Made by a program: the position numbers and the translations under genes. A model generated the notes under the pieces. The model worked only from the letters and a program-made list of their open reading frames with translations. It had not been told where the DNA came from and did no database searches. A stretch of 64,000 bases of DNA from Tomocerus qinae (taxonomy: Eukaryota; Arthropoda; Collembola; Entomobryomorpha; Tomoceridae), in contig CM034548.1 in assembly GCA_020055645.1 (NCBI GenBank), positions 23,032,701 to 23,096,700 of the forward strand, given 5' to 3'. Positions 44,201-53,200 of this stretch are shown here, piece by piece (within the stretch, counting starts at the first letter, position 1; each line of letters begins with the position of its first letter).

Positions 44201-47200
44201 TAATATGGTACCTTTCTGCATCTACGATTTCTCAGCTCATATTTGCATAGATAGCAACAGAATAATTTCCTCGCAAGAAATAGAAAATATTATACTTCCA
44301 TTCGTCACTTTTATTAAGACTACCCCATTTATTACTTTTCTTTTTGTTACAAAACTGAGCATTAGGACTGCTACACACATTTTTATAGATCCTACAGAAC
44401 ACTGAAATAAAAAACTGCGTTATTTATGTCAGCCTACATAGCACTATGAGATAATCTCGTTAGAACATTTTCTATGTAACATTATTACATGACAAGGGAA
44501 TTCATGTCATACCTTAATTCAACTAACATATTTTTAAGTGCTGTAAGATTGCCTTTAAAGGTCAATAAATATTACTTCTATGGAGCATATTCATCGTTTT
44601 AGTTTTAGAATGTCACAAAATTGTTGCCAAGATGTTACAACTACTAATACTAATGTTTTCAATTTCTGTTTCTATTATCAAGTCGAAATTAATTACTAAA
44701 GAAAAGAATCACGGATCTCAATTCAGAGATTATTTTCCCCCTACTACTAACGGGTACAGTATAGAAAACTCCAACAGCAAACTTTTTCTTTTTGTCCTCC
44801 ATTAATGTTTCCCATGGGTCTTGTCTTAAAGTAGATAGAAGCAAGATAGCATTTTTACTATGTTTTTGATAATTATTTATTTGTTACGACAATTGTAACA
44901 CTTACTTTCACAGCTGGGAAGAAAAATAAAACGCTCCATAAACTAAAGAAGATCACAAACACCTAAAGAGTTACAAATAAAACAATTTGCATGAAATTTG
45001 TCACATTATAATACAATGTGATCGTTATTTTAATTTATGGTGCATAAAACAATAATCTGGTAAAATGACTTCCATAAGTGTAGGTAGTAGATAGTAGTAG
45101 ATAGAAGCAGTTAGTTGTTGGATAATATACTTCATTTATGTGGCTATATAATGCATAAAATGACGTTAGTGCACTGGTCCACATATTATTTGTAGTACAA
45201 CAACATTCAGTTCATAGAGAGTCAATTTAGCAAACCTTTATATCTTAAGGTTCGTTTCTTAAAAAAGTTGAGTTAGGAAGAATGTTTTTGGCATGGTACC
45301 TTATCAGAAATGTTAGGAAAAGTTCATAATTTTGGGTATTTGGCATTTGACTTCACATTTCTTAGTGAGAACATGAAGTAGTAGACTTTCAAATCAAATC
45401 ATAATGGAAAAAGTCATGGAGGTTATACATCGTAACTCAGGAGTCATACCACAGAATACATGAATCTTTGATTAGGTTCCAAGAAGCACGGTGAAAAGAC
45501 ATGACATGATATCGAGATCCGCACAGATACAAACTACTTTGGATGTATATGCATATAGCAGAGCTCTTAATGTGTCTATATACTACAGATATAGGTATAT
45601 ATCATTACATATGCAATGATGCTGGGAGAAAGAAAAAAAATCCACAATAATAAACATAATATATAGGGATAGAAATGCGGGGAGAGAAAATGTAGCAGTT
45701 TTGCGAAAATAGAAAAATGTGTGATTTCTAGCAGTGGGTATAAGGAGTGAGTTGGCTGTCCGTATCTATGACATATGTAATGTGTGTTTCGACCATACCT
45801 GGAAACTTGTTTACTGAACCATAATGTTGAATTTTGTGTTTGTGCAGTTTATGGCCTCATCATGCGAGCGCACATAACAATTTGGGAACGCTTTTAAACG
45901 ACTCAGCGGAAGCCGAGGCCCATTTTCAGCAAGCTCTGCGTATAAATCCGCTTCATGCACATGCCTTTTTCAACTTGGGGAACCTCAAACAGTAAGTACA
46001 CCAACTTTGTGTTTCCTCACTCACAAAGTTTTATTGTTCAGTTCAGACCTCATAGTTAATACTGTTCAGTCACCTCCAACAAATTAAACGGCATTTTGGA
46101 TCTCACCAAACCATTTAGCATTTATGTTATGTTATCAGTCACTTTGGTTCGTGTCCATTATCTCCTCCCTATCGAAACGTCGAACAATGCCCTTCAGCAC
46201 AATGTATAATGTCTCCTTCTATTAGTCCTTTACTCAAACTGTTATCTATCTACTTTCTTCTCCCAACCAACTCAATTCTATTACAATACATTCTACCGGA
46301 GATAAGGCCGCTATCTTGACTTTCTTATTCTTCACTAAGCTACCTAACCGAGGCCTGCCTGCCTCACTCCACTTTCTAACTCCAAAAACTACCTACCACG
46401 ACACAAAACCGACTACACCTCCACTCCTACATATAATACGCTTCAACCCACCTCCTCCACATTTTGAATTTGCCTTAAACAAATCCAAGCAATTTAGAAA
46501 TACTAATTAAGAAAAATTATAATAGTATTCTTTAAAACGTTGTAATTTAACTTATATGGACCCTTTAAGTTTAAACAATTTAAAGAGCTAAATAACCAGC
46601 TGAGTCAATTTCATTTTCCAGGGAATTTACCTACTTGCTAACATATTTTGCCCAATTGTCTATATTTTAAGGTAAATTTTATCAAAAAAATTTGACGCTG
46701 TTTGGAAATAGTGTAACTTTTCCAACCCGTTATTTCGGTGTCGTTACAACTGCCAGCATTCATATCGAATGGCGTACTAGTAACGTCATAGTCAAATACT
46801 TTGGCAATTTAACAATGATATTATGGTGTGGAGTATCTTGTGGACTCATCGGGCTGATATCCCTCCCTTCTATATGTAGAAGAACAAAGTATTTGGATAT
46901 GAAGGGTGCCAAATTGCCTGCTCTATTGAAGTTCAAGTCAAACATATAAATAGATGGTCCAACCATAATGCTAAGTACTATAGATGCAATGTCCTCACTT
47001 GGAGGGGATACAAACAGAAACCTTTCACGTAACTATTTGTTTTTGTGACTATTTTTCACCATCGTTTTTTAACGTGTATTGGTTATTTTCAAGGAAAAGT
47101 GTTTGAAAGGCATTTATTTGTAAGGATGTATACGGTTGTATTTAGTAGTATATATGTAGCTACATCCTTTCTTTGGGATTAAATATCAACAAAAATGAAT

Positions 47201-50200
47201 GCGTTGTATGTATAGAATGGTGAAAGGAAATATGGGAGAAGTGAGAAAGGCTATAAGGCTAAACACTATCAACGATCACAATAGGATTCATTATCATAGT
47301 TAATTTCAGCAGAGCAATATCCTGAGAGAGCATAGCACGTTCACATAAATTGCTCAATTCAGTGAACGAGGAGATAAGGAAGTGAAATGCGTTCTTTCTG
47401 TCTTCTTTATTGAGTTGGCGAAATGTACGGATCGACTTTGGCAGTCAGAATGACTCATGACAGAAGTTAAGTGCAGAATCCACAGAGTGGGATTCAATGC
47501 GAGGAAATAAGTGGGTAGCTCCTAGGAGCTACTTATACTTACTTAGTTACGTACCTCTTCTACTCACCTATGTACATATAGTAAGTATATCTAGGCAGAA
47601 TTATTTGTAAGTCTTGTATTGATAGGATATGAGTAGTACTTATATAGTTAGGGATGGAGTGAGAGGGAGCGAGAAGATTGACTGAGAGAGCGTGAGAAAA
47701 AACTGGGATAAGGAAACAGAAAAGACAGGAAGAACATTTGAGATTAGACATAGATCTGCTCCATGTGGTCTTGGTTGTGTTACGGGAGGAAGTTTCGCTC
47801 GATTAAATATCTGAAGGAGGGACACACCCATGTACCAATAATAGAACCGAATCTAGTGCACTGATATTTCTGGATGGAGAGATCCAGTCATGAAAAGGCT
47901 TAGTGTTTTAGTTTAGTGTGAGGGAACTTAGTTTTGCCACGTATACTCATTTCGTCTCAGTCAGGTAGACATGAAACACCCGGGTTTCTACCTCTAAAGG
48001 ACTAAACCAGCTGGACTCTCTAAGTCTAGTGAGAATGACGGAGAGTGAATTGAGACAACCAAGGATTGGTAAATAAGTTATAATGGTCGTTTCGGAAATT
48101 CAGAATGTTACCTGGAAACCTTCCAAATCGGAACAAGAGGCTATATACAGACTACTGAGACTTAATGCCCTTATTTTATAGTAGCAGTAGTGAGTGAAAG
48201 TAAGGAGAAAGCAAGTAAGAGAAGTGTGTATGCATGTATGCATATGTACAATACTTTTCACCCGTCCAATGTTTTACTGAAGCTTTCTCTACTATAAATA
48301 CATCCTTACAGTAGTAAATACATTGAAGCATAAGCACCAGACCCGTGCCAAAGGAGAACCATGCAAAGCTCTTGTTACTCTCGCTCTCTTGATTATTAGG
48401 TAGTTTCCACAGTAGCGTGTATTTACTGCTCTTAGGATAAGCAAACTCAGTTAACACTGCCAGATCATTGGGACACAGACCTGAGCTCATTGTCATTGTG
48501 CTTTCTTCATTTCTATATCCACGCTCTAAAATTTCAGGACTCCCCTTTACTACACTCTCCTCGCATCAATCAGTAACCACCTACATCCAGGACCAGCTTT
48601 ACGAACGGCCAACTTACAAAGTCTTTTAAAATTTTACAAGCTTCAAAATTCCAAAATAAACCATATTAAAAACTATTGTTGATTAAAGCAGTTAAAAATA
48701 ACTAGAATATGGTCTATATTTTAATCCCTGAATTTTTTAATTAACTTTATTGATTCCACCATTTATTTTTCAGGGCCTCGTTTTTCTAAGGCGGGTGCTG
48801 TGTACATGTATAATAGTAGAAGGTAGAAGACGCGTAGCATTTATAGCGGGCCTTAATAATAATGTAGCTAACTGACTTACAGATAGAGCGGCAAGGATCA
48901 GGCTAAATACATACTAGGAAGAGGAAATCTTGCAAAGAATTATAGCTCATCAGCAAAAAACGGAGATGTAATCATCGGAACCTCCATGCTGAGACATTGT
49001 GAATACCTACTCTGCTCCCACTAAGTATAACAACGCTATATCTCACACTCCCCACTCCGAGCTCTCCGCGTACAGACACACATACACATTTTGTCGGAGC
49101 TGCGGCTACACTTCTTGTTTTCAGTTACTTACAATTACTGCTGTTATATATACAGTCACATCACCATTTCACTTCATCAAGCCTTCTTCCTTTCTCCGCT
49201 CAGCTTTCCCCGCACTTTCACTGACTCTTCCCGAGTCTAGGGCTACGGGAAGTGGATGAGAACATAGTGAATGCTAACTCTCGAATATATTCGGTGCGTA
49301 CAACTCTAGAGCTGACCTGGGCTGCTGAAAACCAGAATAATTGTACCGATTTCTAATCTTTTCACTTCCAATAGCCTCTCATCGAGAATTTCCCTCCACT
49401 CCCACTCTTCTATACAATTACTCACATTGGACTTCCTTTTTCTACTTCCACTGCCATCCTACATACATAGCCGTATAAACCTTATAATGGTGCTGTAAAA
49501 ATTTATAGCACTACCACACATGCTAGTTTAGGTCAGCGAGCCGAGCCGAGCCGAGCCACTGACCTCCAATAACATTGAGCGAGCCGAGCCGAGCCGAGCC
49601 AGATCCTCAAAAAACTTTTGGGCGAGCCGAGCCGAGCCGAGCCAGCAATTAAAAAAAATTTTGGCGAGCCGAGCCGAGCCGAGCCAGGTCTTTAAAAAAA
49701 TTTCGACCGAGCCGAGCCGAGCCGAGCCATGGGCCCGGCTCGGCTCGGCTCGGCTCGCTGAAAATTCGAGCCACTAATGGTTAAGAAGCCTGTAGGTTTA
49801 AAATAAAAATGGCGGGAAAATTTTTGAGCGAGCCGAGCCGAGCCAAGGGCGAGCCGAGCCACATCATCCAATAGGGCGAGCCGAGTCGAGCCGAGCCAGG
49901 TCTATAAAATAAATTTCAGCGAGCCGAGCCGAGCCAGGTCTATAAAAAAATTTCGACCGAGCCGAGCCGAGCCGAGCCAGTGGCTCGGCTCGGCTCGGCT
50001 CGCTGAAAAATCGAACCAGCCTGGCTCGCCGAGCCAGAAACTAGCATGTGTGAGCACTACCGCCAAATTAAATTATTGATACTTTTCTTACCATACAGCA
50101 TGATACACTTATATAAAGGCCTATTCATTTAATATCCGCCATTATTTAGTATCTTTAAAAATGCTTGGTGAATCATTATCTTTAGAGAAATATTAAATTT

Positions 50201-53200
50201 GGCAACCAGATGAAAATTCGTACTTTTGAATTAATATCTTCAAGAGAAGGTTAAAAAAATTACCATGTAAAACCAAATCTCAAAAATTTATTCTACATTA
50301 GAATTACTTTGGGAATTTTTTATTTCAGCTATTAAAACCTTTAAGTGATGTTAAAGAAATATATCTTATTGTTAGGTAGTAAATAAGTCAATTCTAGCAC
50401 TAGCAACGTATGGAATTTTGTGCACCAGATCTTTGGCCATAAATGAGACGTTTCTTTTTGAAAAGAGTTAGATATTGGAAATTTCAAAACAATGGAAAGT
50501 GTTATATATAAATAGCAATAGGACCAAATATTTTGGCAAGCTTTTTAAGGTACAGATAAAACTGCGGTAAATTACAAGAAAGTACAAATGGTTTAGATGG
50601 GTTTATGTTCACAGAGATTTAATGAATTGAGACTTTTCTCATTTGATTCCTTAAATAGCACAAATCGATAAATAAACTACAAGTAAAGCCCGTTTGCAAA
50701 TTTTTAGGTAACAGTAGCCTATTTTCTGTTGCTTTAACATTTTTGGCAAATTTCCAACATAGTATGTGTACATTGAGTAGTTAGTACCATAAATTTTGTT
50801 TAGCTTTGTAAATTTTGAACTCTTGAATCTGTTTTATTTTGTATTTCCAGTCCAATGGTTGTAGTTGGGTATAAGTATATATCTGTTGGAGGAGATTTAT
50901 TGTATTTGAAAAGAGAATGTGAACGGGTAAAAAAACAAATGAAAATTTTAAACAGATGCTTAGAAATGTAGCTTAATGCGTGTATATATGTAAGTCGTAT
51001 TTAAGTGATTGCATCGGATGAAAAGTCGATAGTTCCCCAGCAAGTAACAGAAGGCAGAGAAAAGAATAAAAAATGGAGACACATCAAGGCAGTCCATGTC
51101 GCATCAATGCACTTGTAGTAGTGGATTCTGCAAAATACACTAGATAGTTTAGTATGATACAATATAATGGGAAGAAGAATGTGTCCATCTGTGCCAGAAG
51201 CCTAACTTAAGTGAAAGTAACCATTCCGTGCTACTTATGAGTCCCATGACCATCAATTCCAGGTTCTTCTGGAAAAGTGTACTTTAGACGAATTCTATGT
51301 TGCATTTGACTGTGATGTATCGTTTGCATCTCCTACAAAAGGCATTTCCTACATAATCAAGGATCTGTATTCAATCCCTAATTCTTCCTGCAGATACTCT
51401 CATCCTCCCCATTTCTACCTCACAGACATTTCAGAAAACTGCTAGATAGTAACGCGAACGAGTCCCAGACAGAAACTCCTCTCTTCCTAGACACAAAACA
51501 TTTTTCCTCCTTTCTATGCTATTACATAATATGAAGTGCTGCAAGTGTGGCTACTGGGGACTTTGTCTGGTTGGACAGCATAATATTAAAGTTTGTATGA
51601 TTTCTACTCATCGACAATAATGACTAAAGTACGGAATTGTAAAGTCCATTCATTAAAACTTGATTAATTACGTAAGTAATAATTTAGTACTCATCGAATT
51701 ATTTAGGAATTCAAGAGTGCATATGAAATATTTCGTTTGATGAGATGAATTCTGTCTTTTCCCATGATACAAAAAAGTTGAAAATGTTTGTGATGTTACG
51801 AAACTATTTTAATTTTAGTCAACAAGGAATAACTCCTTTGGCAATTCGTCTGATGGAGCGCTCCATAGAGCTGGAACCGCAAAATCCCGATGCACTGACA
51901 AATTTAGCAGCAATGTATACTGATCTGGAACAATATGAGAAAGCCCGGAAACTTCATCTGAACGTTCTCCAGTTAGAGCCGAACAATGCAGATCACCTTA
52001 ATAATTACGCTGCTTTTCTACAACGGATCGGTACGTAGTCTCTAAGGAATACCTTTGAATGAAACATTTAGTAGGTGGAAGTCTCAAGGACAGGCCCTAA
52101 TCTGAATTGACTGACAAATTCCCTAAATAAAGGATGAATGTAGAACAGTTACACTTAGGAGCGTTGCATAATCAGAATGTAAATCATTTGTGGATGGATT
52201 GATAAGAATTTTATGGGAATATGATCTCACAGGTCGACTTGAGGAAGCTTTGCACTTTTACCAGAAGGCGTTACTCAGGGATGCAAATCACACAGTCGCT
52301 CTACTTAACGCAGCTCGACTCATGAAAAAATTAAAGTTTAACGAGAAGGCCGAATCGCTATATCAGAGGTATATACATATATCTCTATCTGACTGTAAAT
52401 ATATTATGTTAATGTGGTTATAATGAGAAAAGGGATGATATTGGAACGTGTAACCTTTGCAGAGCTTTGCTTCGAGATGACGACCCACAAACCAAGGATG
52501 GATTAGGAGTTCTATATCTTAACACAGGACGTGCAAATCAGGCAGAAATACTTTTCCGTGAAGCTCTCCAGCACAGGCCAAATGATCCAATCGTTAAAGT
52601 GCACTTGGTAAGTTGAAGGCTTCTTCAGGGAATTTGTCTGCTCAAATTTGAATCTTTTTTTCCTATCGACATTGACAGCCGTTCTATTCCAAATCACACT
52701 ACACTCTGTTTCTTACTTTCCCATCCCATCAGTTTCGATTCAATCTGATTCCCAGGAAGACTAAGAAACCGACGTGTATACCCTGAACATATATCCGTTA
52801 ACATTTATGACTTTCTCTCTCCTACCTTTCTCCCAGACACATACGCACGCTACCTATTGCATTCCCTCCTTTTCCCACAAATATACTTTTTACTCCTTTT
52901 TTCCCAAGGCTTATCATCAGTACAGTAAGACAAAGCAATAGGAGTTAACCTACTTATTTACTGGTTTTTTCGGCTATAAAAATGACGGCCTACACTACTC
53001 GCTACTTTAAAATGCTTATCTACTAAAGCTCCAAACCTATACTTTCTCGGATAATCTTTCGAAACTCACTTCTCCATGAAAACTTAGTTACGCTAACAAG
53101 AATACCATTTTGTGATTAATCAACCCCATTATCCTAAGATTTTCTTCTCTGTTTGGAACATTTTCGCTAGGGAACTACACAAATTAAAATCAAAAGAGTG

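Larger units (their letters stand above)
49515..50052. mobile_element. Non-autonomous DNA transposon (MITE), hAT-like by target-site length
   Basis: Exact 15-bp terminal inverted repeats: CACACATGCTAGTTT at 49515-49529 and its reverse complement at 50038-50052. The flanking direct repeat AGCACTAC at 49507-49514 and 50053-50060 is an 8-bp target-site duplication, typical of the hAT superfamily (inference). The interior has no coding frame. It holds about ten (GAGCC)n clusters separated by roughly 20-bp A/T-rich spacers, plus two inverted GGCTC clusters that form hairpins. Identical termini and target duplication suggest a fairly recent insertion. The autonomous partner is not in the window. 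Confidence 0.88.
45992..51818 (+). other. TMTC1 intron (5.8 kb) hosting a DNA transposon
   Basis: The borders are gtaagt and attttag. A C-rich block lies at about 46030-46500 and a G-rich block at about 47120-47900. The 538-bp inverted-repeat element lies at 49515-50052. An 85-codon open frame at 46692-46949 has no recognisable similarity. Confidence 0.85.

Noticed and set aside
46692-46966. Overlapping ORFs on both strands inside a TMTC1 intron (85 and 68 codons)
   Set aside because: No recognisable family, no codon-usage evidence and no phase-compatible splice sites linking it to the flanking TMTC1 exons.
48176-48496. 106-codon minus-strand ORF
   Set aside because: Low-complexity C-terminal part and no motif. 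It lies in an intron in the opposite orientation without promoter or splice evidence.
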